A DNA stretch of 40,597 bases from Treponema sp. UBA7570 (GTDB taxonomy: Bacteria > Spirochaetota > Spirochaetia > Treponematales > Treponemataceae). Of this stretch, positions 34,089-40,597 are shown piece by piece (the stretch's first letter is position 1; each line of letters starts with the position of its first letter). Made by a program: the position numbers and the translations under genes. The stretch covers positions 10,767-51,363 of the forward strand of contig DLLE01000043.1 in NCBI GenBank assembly GCA_002477955.1, written 5' to 3'. Below the pieces are notes generated by a model. That model saw only the letters and a program-made list of their open reading frames with translations. It was not told the DNA's origin and made no database searches.

Positions 34089-35672
34089 CTATATAAAAAT
34101 CTCGCGGACTTTCGCCTTAAACTGATTTCCGCGATCAAATTCGTTCATAAACATTCCAAAACTCGTAGAGCCCGGACTAAAAACCACAACTTTTTCACCG
34201 GAACAATTCTTTGACAAAATATCGGTTTTTAGAGACTTGAGCATTTCGTCAAGATTTTTAAAAGGTCCGTTAAACGAAATATTCGCCCTGTTAAAATCGC
34301 AGATCATCTTGTCGCTGGCGCTTCCTTCAAGCATATAAATCGAAGAAGGTTTAAAAGCCGTACTTTTAGAAATCGTATCAGCGACAGGACTTAAATCAAG
34401 CCCCTTGTCCGTTCCGCCAGTCAAAAAAACAACAGGTTTTCCAAAAGCCTGGGTTGCTTCCGCCGCCGCCTCAGGCACAGTCGCCGCGCTGTCGTTGTAA
34501 AACCTAAAGACACAGGAATTTCCCGACTTATATTTGACCGTGTACGAATGAAAAAATTCAAGACGATGTTCAATTCCGTGCCATTTTCCCAAAATCTCGA
34601 CAGTCTGCTCAGGAGCAACACCCATAAGCTCAAGAACAAGGGCGGCGTTTAAAACATTAAGACGCATATGTTTGCCAGGAACAACAAGCTCCTTCAAAAT
34701 TGTATCGGTTGTTTTTCCGTGTCCTTGCGCATAACGGCTCAAAAGTTTTTCCGGCAGACGGCAGATTCCATTTCCATTCTTATCCTGCCATACGCCAAAA
34801 ACGCCTTCCGGCAATTTTGACTTAGAATATCTCAAAACCTGGGCCTTTGTCTCTTTTGCAAAAATATTTCCCCAGTTGTCAATCAAAGTTCCGCCGTCAC
34901 AAGCCGCATCATCATCAAAATCAAGAATCGTAAAGTCCTTCTTAGTCTGGTCAGCATAAATCAGCTTTTTGTCAGCGACATAGGCAAGCATCGAATGATA
35001 AAAATTCTGATGGTCAGGCATAATTTTCGTAATAATCGCAATGTGCGGTTTTAGAGTTTTTCTTCCGTGCAAGTCGGCAAGCTGCCAGCTCGAAAGCTCA
35101 AGCACAACAGGAGTAGTTCCGCTCGTTTTTTCAAGAAAAGTCAGCGGACTTACAGTAATATTTCCGCCAAGAAACGCCTCAAAACCAGCTTCCCTCAAAC
35201 CATAGTAAATCGCGCTCACAGTCGAGCTTTTTCCCTTAGAACCGGTAACCGCAATAATCGGCGCCTTAGTAAAATGCAAAAACAGGCTGATGTCCGTTTC
35301 AATCGCCTTTGCAGCAGCCAAAAATTTATTTCCGTCGTATTTTACGCCAGGGTTTTTAATTACACAGTCCGCATTTTCAAAATCTTCGATTTTATGCTCG
35401 CCAAGACGGTAGGTCAGCCGGCTTTTATCAAGTTCCCGGTCTTCCGAAATCGATTTTATTGTCGGAGCAAGCTGTTCAGCCGTCTTCATGTCCGTAACAA
35501 GAACGTAAGCCCCATGTTTAAGCAAAAAACGCACGCTCGCTTCGCCGCCACCGTTGAGCCCAAGTCCCATAACAACAACGTGCTTTCCGGCAATATCCTC
35601 GATTTTGTCAAAAAAACAACCTTCCGGATAAATTTTCGGAACAGGAGGAAGAGGTTCATTCAAATCAGCCAT
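34089..35672 (-). CDS. murD: UDP-N-acetylmuramoylalanine--D-glutamate ligase
   Basis: Adds D-Glu to UDP-MurNAc-L-Ala in peptidoglycan precursor synthesis. It has 527 residues, about 90 more than E. coli MurD. Seen: N-terminal VVVMGLGLNGGGEAS, P-loop GSKGKSST (144-151), the catalytic region KIMPDHQNFY, WHGIEHRLEFF, FYNDSAATVPEA and the C-terminal VVFSPGSTSFGMFMNEFDRG. The extra length comes mainly from an N-terminal extension (LPPVPKIYPEGC), a middle insertion around residues 260-315 and longer loops. Family A copy 7 separates it from ddl, the preceding gene on the strand. No good ribosome binding site. Confidence 0.95.
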   Translation of the reverse strand: MADLNEPLPPVPKIYPEGCFFDKIEDIAGKHVVVMGLGLNGGGEASVRFLLKHGAYVLVTDMKTAEQLAPTIKSISEDRELDKSRLTYRLGEHKIEDFENADCVIKNPGVKYDGNKFLAAAKAIETDISLFLHFTKAPIIAVTGSKGKSSTVSAIYYGLREAGFEAFLGGNITVSPLTFLEKTSGTTPVVLELSSWQLADLHGRKTLKPHIAIITKIMPDHQNFYHSMLAYVADKKLIYADQTKKDFTILDFDDDAACDGGTLIDNWGNIFAKETKAQVLRYSKSKLPEGVFGVWQDKNGNGICRLPEKLLSRYAQGHGKTTDTILKELVVPGKHMRLNVLNAALVLELMGVAPEQTVEILGKWHGIEHRLEFFHSYTVKYKSGNSCVFRFYNDSAATVPEAAAEATQAFGKPVVFLTGGTDKGLDLSPVADTISKSTAFKPSSIYMLEGSASDKMICDFNRANISFNGPFKNLDEMLKSLKTDILSKNCSGEKVVVFSPGSTSFGMFMNEFDRGNQFKAKVREIFI

Positions 35673-35700
35673 TTTTTGTCTCCAATAAAATTTTTAAGAC

Positions 35701-35797
35701 GGGCGTTTCCTGCCAGTTTTGGCAGGCCGCGTGTTGCGTGGTTTCATTCCGGCGCAAAGCCCCGGAACGGCACAGCCGCCACTCCACCCGCTAACGC
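35701..35797 (+). repeat. Family A element copy 7
   Basis: Starts GGGCGTTTCC and ends CCGCTAACGC; GCGTT pairs with AACGC. It has the perfect hairpin CCTGCCA-GTTT-TGGCAGG (35709-35726). It fills the ddl-murD gap and starts 29 bases before the murD ATG. Confidence 0.8.
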
Positions 35798-35816
35798 AGA
35801 ATTTTTTCTAAAAAAA

Positions 35817-36947
35817 TCAGCGCGATGTCTTTAATTTAGAAGCCGCTTCAAATTTTGACAGAGCCTCGTTCATCAAAAGTTCAGTCAGCGCAGTAAAATC
35901 AAGACCAAATTTTGCGCACATCTTCGGGAACATCGAAATTTGCGTAAAACCAGGCATTGTATTTATTTCGTTCAAATAAATTTCAGAAGAATCCTTGTCC
36001 ATAAAAAAATCAACACGGCTCAATCCGCACAAATCAAGCGCAGCATACGCTTTTTTTGCCAAACTCCGAATTTCTTCCAGCTTATCTTCTTCGAGCCGCG
36101 CAGGAATCAAAAGCTCAGCGCCGTCAGGGTCATTGTACTTTGCGTCATAATCATAAAAATCATGCTTAGGAGCAATTTCTCCAGGGCCATAAGCCGTCAA
36201 AACCTCAAAACTTTTCTGTCCATCACAGATTGTAGGATTTCCAGTTACAGAACATTCAATTTCGCGGGCATTTACAGCCTTTTCAATAAGAATTTTATCG
36301 TCCCAATCAAAAGCATCAATAATTGCGCTGTTCAAATGACGCAGGTCAACGGCAAGATTAGCTCCGTCAGAAGAACCTGCAGAACAAGGCTTCACAAACA
36401 TCGGAAAACCAAGCTTTTTTTGGGCGTTCTCCAAAATTTCATCGTATTTTTTCCAGTCAGCAAGGTCGCTTCTTCTTACGCAAATTCCAGGAACAACAGG
36501 AATTCCGGCATTTTCAAGCACAGCTTTTGTTTTTTCTTTGTCCATCGTAATTGCAGAACCCAAAGGACTGCATCCGACATAAGGAACGCCTATCATTTCA
36601 AAAAGCCCCTGAATCGTTCCGTCTTCGCCAAAAGTTCCGTGCAAAACCGGAAAAACCACATCGCACGGAATTTCGCATCCGTTTACGACAAAGGTTCTTT
36701 CCTTTCCGCCGCCAGGAATTGCAAAAACCTCATTTATTTTGTCTTCGGTTATTTCAAAATGAGATTTTTCATCGTTTCTGATTCTTTCAAGCTCAGTTTC
36801 CGGCTGCAAAAACCATTTTCCGGTCTTTGTAATTGCAATCAGGGTGATTTTATGTTTTTTGTCGATATTTCTAGCAACAGAAGCCGCAGAAACCAGAGAA
36901 ACCTCGTGTTCGCCAGACTTTCCGCCGTAAATAACAGTCACATTCAT
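35817..36947 (-). CDS. ddl: D-alanine--D-alanine ligase
   Basis: Makes the D-Ala-D-Ala dipeptide for the peptidoglycan stem; target of D-cycloserine. It has 376 residues. Seen: N-terminal VIYGGKSGEHEVSL, VFPVLHGTFGEDGTIQG, FVKPCSAGSSDGANLA (ATP-grasp), the omega-loop FYDYDAKYND and C-terminal LNEINTMPGFTQISMFPKM. The Tyr in the YDxxxKY loop is the form of D-Ala-D-Ala ligases, whereas D-Ala-D-lactate ligases have Phe or a different loop, so vancomycin-type D-Lac is not predicted. It starts 8 bases after the murE stop, so translation is probably coupled. Confidence 0.96.
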   Translation of the reverse strand: MNVTVIYGGKSGEHEVSLVSAASVARNIDKKHKITLIAITKTGKWFLQPETELERIRNDEKSHFEITEDKINEVFAIPGGGKERTFVVNGCEIPCDVVFPVLHGTFGEDGTIQGLFEMIGVPYVGCSPLGSAITMDKEKTKAVLENAGIPVVPGICVRRSDLADWKKYDEILENAQKKLGFPMFVKPCSAGSSDGANLAVDLRHLNSAIIDAFDWDDKILIEKAVNAREIECSVTGNPTICDGQKSFEVLTAYGPGEIAPKHDFYDYDAKYNDPDGAELLIPARLEEDKLEEIRSLAKKAYAALDLCGLSRVDFFMDKDSSEIYLNEINTMPGFTQISMFPKMCAKFGLDFTALTELLMNEALSKFEAASKLKTSR

Positions 36948-36955
36948 TTTATTTT

Positions 36956-38671
36956 TTATCTCCCATAATTCGCATTGTAGCCCATTTCTGCAAGGGCCTT
37001 TTTTGCTTCAGAAATTTCATCGTAAGGATGAGGTCCGTCTTTATAAATGATTGAATTTTCATGGCTTTTTCCAAGCAAAAGAACAATATCATTTTTTTTA
37101 GCCATTTTAAAAGCCTGACGAATTGCCGACGGACGGTCAGCAGTTATAAACAAATCCTTATTCAAAACTTTGCCCTCTTTTTTTGCACCAACAGCAATCT
37201 GCTCAAGAAGAGCAACACTGTCTTCACCTCTCGGATCTTCATCAGTCAAAATCACAACATCGCAAAAACGAGCAGCAATAGCACCCTGCAAAGGACGTTT
37301 TTTTAAATCGCGTTCGCCGCCAGAACCAAAAAGACTTATAATCTTTCCAGAAGCGCGTCTTTTTAACGGCGGAAAAATAGTTTCAAAACTAGAAGGAGTG
37401 TGGGCGTAATCCACGATAACTTCAAAAGGCTGGCCTTCGTCAATTTCCGTCATACGGCCTTTTACAGGCACAAGTTCAGAAACTTTTTCTGCAACTTTTT
37501 CGAGCGGGGTCGAAGTCAGACGGCTAACGGCAATCAAAGACGCCATAATATTGTATGCGTTAAAAGCACCAGGAAGAGAAGCCTTGATATGGATTACGCC
37601 TGCGGCAACAGGTTTTGAATTTTTATCGACAAGATTCGGTTCTACAATGCTAAACGAAAGTCCATAAGCCGCGCTCGCAATGTTACGGCCAACAAGATAA
37701 GGAATAGAAGGAGGAACTGGAGGAAGCGGCTTTTGTTCTTCAAGACCAGCGACAGCCTGTTTTCCGGCCTTGCCTTCCGTTGTAAAGCCAATAACCGGCT
37801 GTTTTGTAGCTTTTATAAAGAAAGAGGCAGATTCGTCCTCGAGATTTACAATTCCAAAAGAAGGAACAGCAACTTTTTTTCCTAGAATAGTTTTTTGGTG
37901 AGAATTTTCGTCAAGTTTTCTAAAAAGATTAGCCTTGTCGTCGCGATACTGCTCAAAAGTTTTATGAAATTCAAGATGCTCGAGAGTAACATTCATAAAA
38001 ACACCACAGTCAAAATCAATATTTCCAGTACGGTTGAGCTTAGGAGAAAGACCATGGCTTGAAGTTTCGATTACAGCGTATTCACAGCCGTTCTGAACCA
38101 TTTGAGCAAGATAATTTTGAATTACAGGAGCTTCAGGAGTTGTAGTATGCTGAGGATTAGCAAGGGCTTCACCGCCAACAGAATACTGAACGGTAGAAAT
38201 AAAGCCAGCCTTATGACCGTTAAGACGCAAAAGCTGCCAGATAAAACTTACAGTTGAAGATTTGCCTTCAGTGCCAGTGACACCGATAACACCGAGTTTT
38301 TGAGAAGGATAATCAAAAAAACAGGCTGCAACAGGCGCCATAACCTTACGGCTGTCCTTTACGCGTAAAAAAACAGGTTTATTCTTGGAATTTTGAAGGG
38401 CATTCTGAATTTCCAAAGCCGTTTTTTCATCAAAATCGTCCTGAAAAATAACAGCCGCCGCACCTTTTTTAATGCAGTCACTGATAAAAATATTACCAGT
38501 AGTATGAGTTCCCGGAAGCGCAAAAAAAAGAGAACCCTCAGAAACATCGCGACTGTCAAAAGCAAGGTTAGAAATTACACAGTCCGAAGAAAGGATACAT
38601 CCAGTTTTTCCGTCACCTTCCACGGAAATATAGTCAAAAGAGCCCAAAAGCTCCGAAAGATTCTTAGCCAT
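36956..38671 (-). CDS. murE: UDP-MurNAc-tripeptide synthetase MurE
   Basis: Adds the third, diamine amino acid to UDP-MurNAc-L-Ala-D-Glu. It has 571 residues, longer than E. coli (495). Seen: P-loop GTEGKSST (133-140), HTTTPEAP, the SSHGLSPKLNRTGNIDFD region, NVTLEHLEFHKTFEQY and VDYAHTPSSFE, then FGSGGERDLKKRPLQG. The specificity loop reads DEDPRGED (about 475-482) instead of the DNPR of meso-DAP enzymes. Because treponemes use L-ornithine in this position, Orn is the likely substrate. A Gly/Pro-rich insertion (KQAVAGLEEQKPLPPVPPSI, about residues 305-324) lies before the PGAFNAYN motif. No Shine-Dalgarno sequence; a TTGAAG-17-TAAAAT promoter ends 9 bases before the ATG. First gene of the mur cluster. 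Confidence 0.95.
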   Translation of the reverse strand: MAKNLSELLGSFDYISVEGDGKTGCILSSDCVISNLAFDSRDVSEGSLFFALPGTHTTGNIFISDCIKKGAAAVIFQDDFDEKTALEIQNALQNSKNKPVFLRVKDSRKVMAPVAACFFDYPSQKLGVIGVTGTEGKSSTVSFIWQLLRLNGHKAGFISTVQYSVGGEALANPQHTTTPEAPVIQNYLAQMVQNGCEYAVIETSSHGLSPKLNRTGNIDFDCGVFMNVTLEHLEFHKTFEQYRDDKANLFRKLDENSHQKTILGKKVAVPSFGIVNLEDESASFFIKATKQPVIGFTTEGKAGKQAVAGLEEQKPLPPVPPSIPYLVGRNIASAAYGLSFSIVEPNLVDKNSKPVAAGVIHIKASLPGAFNAYNIMASLIAVSRLTSTPLEKVAEKVSELVPVKGRMTEIDEGQPFEVIVDYAHTPSSFETIFPPLKRRASGKIISLFGSGGERDLKKRPLQGAIAARFCDVVILTDEDPRGEDSVALLEQIAVGAKKEGKVLNKDLFITADRPSAIRQAFKMAKKNDIVLLLGKSHENSIIYKDGPHPYDEISEAKKALAEMGYNANYGR

Positions 38672-38680
38672 AATATTTTT

Positions 38681-38709
38681 ATTTTACCGCTAAGAAATGG
38701 TTTCTTCAA
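38681..38709 (-). promoter_or_regulatory. Putative murE promoter, leaderless layout
   Basis: On the minus strand TTGAAG, 17 bases, TAAAAT, ending 9 bases before the ATG at 38671. +1 would fall about 1-3 bases before the ATG and there is no ribosome binding site. The best of the leaderless candidates here. Confidence 0.55.
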
Positions 38710-38749
38710 TGGGAAAAATAAAGTTGAAAACCAAAGAAATGCGTGTGCA

Positions 38750-38791
38750 AAAAAACGGCTTCGGCAACAAAATGTTACCAAAGCCGTTGAG
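38750..38791 (-). terminator. Terminator of the membrane protein gene at 38804
   Basis: On the minus strand AACGGCTTTGGTAACA, 4-base loop, TGTTGCCGAAGCCGTT with one mismatch, then TTTTT. It ends the downstream side of the membrane protein gene, just before the murE promoter. Confidence 0.88.
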
Positions 38792-38803
38792 TTACAAATA
38801 ATA

Positions 38804-39409
38804 TCAAGAATCCAAATTGAAATCAGTACTGTACGACAGTTTCTTGTTAAGAAGAGTCAGTATTATAATTACTAAAATCACAAAATAAACCAGAACCACG
38901 AGAAATAATATCGGCATCTTAATCAAATTAAAAGCAGTAAGACCTCTAAGATAAAAGCGACTATATACAATAGCCAGCAAAAAGTTAATCGCAATATCGC
39001 AAAACATCGACTGTTCTTGAAAAATTGCCTGTTTACATTCAGAGAATTTTTTATATGCAAATTCATTATTTTTCCGCTCTGCAATTCTTATAGCATTTTC
39101 AACAGAAAGATTTTCTTTTGCATTAGAAATATATTCTTTTTTCCAATGTGCCAAAGCAATCCTGCAAATTCCGCCTATTATGATTTTTACACAAAAACAT
39201 ATAAGCGTCCCTAAAAACACTAATCTGACTAATGATTCAACACATTCTATTCTATGTTTATCAAATGAAAAATAAAACAAAATCAAATTTTCTTGAGCAG
39301 CAAGGACTGAACTAATGTCAAAAACTATGGCTATCGAAAGAAATTTGATAAGATAAACAGGTTTATTAAAAACGTCTTTTATATTGTTAAAAAGGTCGGT
39401 TATTTCCAA
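38804..39409 (-). CDS. Membrane protein of unknown function
   Basis: Not recognised. A 201-residue protein with about four hydrophobic helices: LIKFLSIAIVFDISSVL, LVRLVFLGTLICFCVKIIIGG, MFCDIAINFLLAIVYSRF and PILFLVVLVYFVILVIIIL. A charged loop (about 88-125) lies between the second and third. The start is the TTG at 39409 with AAGGAG about 10 bases upstream; no better ATG is near. Composition is more AT-rich and Ile/Phe-rich than its neighbours. It sits between the mur cluster and a broken GNAT gene, in a stretch that looks like a less conserved, possibly acquired region. Confidence 0.7.
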   Translation of the reverse strand: MEITDLFNNIKDVFNKPVYLIKFLSIAIVFDISSVLAAQENLILFYFSFDKHRIECVESLVRLVFLGTLICFCVKIIIGGICRIALAHWKKEYISNAKENLSVENAIRIAERKNNEFAYKKFSECKQAIFQEQSMFCDIAINFLLAIVYSRFYLRGLTAFNLIKMPILFLVVLVYFVILVIIILTLLNKKLSYSTDFNLDS

Positions 39410-39493
39410 AAATATTTTCTCCTTAAATCTACTCTTCTATTGCTGATAGAATCGGCAACATAATATAAAAAGAAATCAAAATGCCATCAAAAA

Positions 39494-40073
39494 TCACTTT
39501 TCAAATATCAAAAGTATTTTATTTGTGTCATTAACGGAAAATCCATTTTTTTTATAAAAATTTATTAGTCTTTCAAAGTTTAATGCACAATTTCCACAAG
39601 GTATAGCTTCACCCGCAATATATCTAATTTTTCTTAAATATTTTAACATCTGATACGACTCTGTTTCTATAAATTTGTTATACTCGATAATGATATCCAC
39701 AATGCAGCCCCTGCAAATCCTTTGTGTTGATATTCTACCGGAGTTTCCAGCATAACAAGTTTACAATAGCCACATATCAAACTAAAACTAAAGCAATAAT
39801 TATCTTTAGCAGTACAAGTTTCCAATTACCATTTTTTAATATTTTTATCCCGTCCAAAGTTTCAACTATAAAAGAAGGATGAATACAATCATTTTTTGAA
39901 TAATCAGGATATATAGGCAATATGCAAGTCATATAAAAAGAAAATGATTTTCCACTATATTTTTTTATCAATTTCAACTGAACACTAGACGACAGCGGCT
40001 CAAGAACAAGTTTTCTATATGCATATTCATTTGAACTATGTTTTAAATTATTATAATTACCGACTTCAACCAA
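39494..40073 (-). pseudogene. GNAT acetyltransferase-like gene broken by two frameshifts
   Basis: Reading the minus strand, three frames together make one protein of about 190 residues. Frame 1 (from 40073) runs to KNGNWKLVL near 39800. Frame 2 continues DNYCFSFSLICGYCKLVMLE then TPVEYQHKGFAGAAL, to near 39705. Frame 3 continues DIIIEYNKFIETESYQMLKY and ends with NCALNFERLINFYKKNGF and a stop at 39494. QHKGFA fits the GNAT acetyl-CoA motif Q/R-x-x-G-x-G/A, and LNFERLINFYKKNGF fits the C-terminal GNAT pattern N-x-x-A/L-I-x-FYxxxGF. The 5' end has only a TTG and an in-frame stop just upstream. It is therefore probably non-functional, unless the two shifts are sequencing errors. Confidence 0.6.
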
Positions 40074-40155
40074 AATATTTTATGATTTATTTCTCCCAAA
40101 GATTTTCATCAAACAACCATCTAATACAATAAAAGAAAACAACAATTAAATATAT

Positions 40156-40195
40156 AAAAAAGGCTTCGGTAACTAAACAATATCGAAGCCTTTTA
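40156..40195 (-). terminator. Terminator of the GDP-L-fucose synthase gene
   Basis: On the minus strand AAAAGGCTTCGATA, loop, TTACCGAAGCCTTTTTT. The stem resembles the terminator at 38750-38791 (shared GGCTTCGG and GTAAC), lying on the downstream side of the gene ending at 40223. Confidence 0.75.
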
Positions 40196-40222
40196 CTTTT
40201 ATTTTGCTAAAAAAAATGATGT

Positions 40223-40597
40223 TTACTTTCGCACCTTTCCATGCAGAAAGTCGTCATAACTGATTTCAATTCCCTTGCGGACCTCGACTTTTGCCTTCCA
40301 GCCGAGGTTGTTCAGGCGGGTTACATCGCAGAGTTTTCTTGGAGTTCCGTTCGGTTTTGAGGAATTCCACTCAATCCGGCAAGTTCTTCCGTCTTTTGCG
40401 ACATCAGCATAAACAACCGCTCGGATTGTCTCGGCAAGCTCCCTGATTGTCAGCTCCTTTCCGGTTCCAACATTCACGAAGTCTCCAGTCGGAGTTCGCA
40501 AATCTTCTGCGTTCTTGTTTTCCATAAGGTAGACAACCGCATCCGCCAAGTCGCCTGCAAAAAGGAATTCGCGCAACGGAGAGCCGTCGCCCCAAAG
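40223..40597 (-). CDS. fcl: GDP-L-fucose synthase, C-terminal part only
   Basis: Partial gene; the start lies beyond the window end. The visible 124 codons read LWGDGSPLREFLFAGDLADA, then LMENKNAEDLR, VNVGTGKELTIRELAETI, WNSSKPNGTPRKLCDVTRL and GWKAKVEVRKGIEISYDDFL, the C-terminal third of GDP-4-keto-6-deoxymannose epimerase-reductase (WcaG/Fcl). It is an NADPH-dependent short-chain dehydrogenase-type enzyme making GDP-L-fucose for surface polysaccharides. The catalytic Tyr-Lys pair is outside the window. It suggests a polysaccharide gene cluster continues past 40597. Confidence 0.93.
   Translation of the reverse strand, partial: LWGDGSPLREFLFAGDLADAVVYLMENKNAEDLRTPTGDFVNVGTGKELTIRELAETIRAVVYADVAKDGRTCRIEWNSSKPNGTPRKLCDVTRLNNLGWKAKVEVRKGIEISYDDFLHGKVRK

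Noticed and set aside
37690..37770. MurE Pro-rich insertion as another in-frame family A element
   Set aside because: The DNA is not GC-rich, lacks the GGGCGTT/TAACGC ends and shows no hairpins; it looks like an ordinary lineage-specific loop.

Overview
The window looks like chromosomal core DNA from a spirochaete of the genus Treponema, most likely a gut or rumen lineage. This is inferred from AT-rich, A/T-tract-rich coding DNA, a class I lysyl-tRNA synthetase, an EF-G whose G1 loop reads AHIDSGKT (the mitochondria-like spirochaete type), a RarA with a methyltransferase-like C-terminal extension, and several short secreted or lipoprotein genes of treponemal character. The species was not determined. 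No rRNA, tRNA, CRISPR array, prophage or transposase gene was seen.

Layout. 1-4116: 3' part of polA, then coaE and a membrane-anchored SPOR protein. 4196-8728: a secreted protein of unknown function, fusA and a P-loop protein, closed by a bidirectional terminator. 8746-11850: a membrane protein and fhs (minus strand) divergent from a MarR regulator. 12142-21587: a long minus-strand stretch with a class I lysS carrying an extra tRNA-binding domain, an MFS transporter, the set miaB / LapA-like / SPOR protein / thiamine pyrophosphokinase, folE2 and folD. 21751-32936: a plus-strand stretch with an outer-membrane protein, a lipoprotein, the rarA fusion, adk, an RqcH-like gene, metF, an acyl-CoA synthetase and purA. 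33216-38671: a minus-strand peptidoglycan cluster murE-ddl-murD plus a Cof-type HAD phosphatase. 38804-40597: an unrecognised membrane protein, a broken GNAT acetyltransferase gene and the 3' part of a GDP-L-fucose synthase gene cut by the window edge.

Functional links. fhs, folD and metF together interconvert formyl-, methenyl-, methylene- and methyl-tetrahydrofolate, and folE2 makes the pterin precursor; purA is a neighbouring purine gene. murE, ddl and murD carry out cytoplasmic peptidoglycan precursor assembly, and the two SPOR proteins are the kind that bind peptidoglycan.

The most interesting content is non-coding. Family A is a set of seven GC-rich, hairpin-packed elements whose first and last bases always pair. 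Five different 5-bp terminal stems (GCGTT/AACGC, GCGTC/GACGC, GCGGC/GCCGC, GTGGC/GCCAC, GCACT/AGTGC) show compensatory change, which argues for a conserved folded DNA or RNA. One copy lies in frame inside the proofreading domain of polA and adds about 24 residues. Family B is a separate AT-rich repeat with three copies, imperfect terminal inverted repeats and a conserved hairpin. Several genes have a -10-like box 8-10 bases before ATG and no Shine-Dalgarno sequence, suggesting leaderless transcripts.
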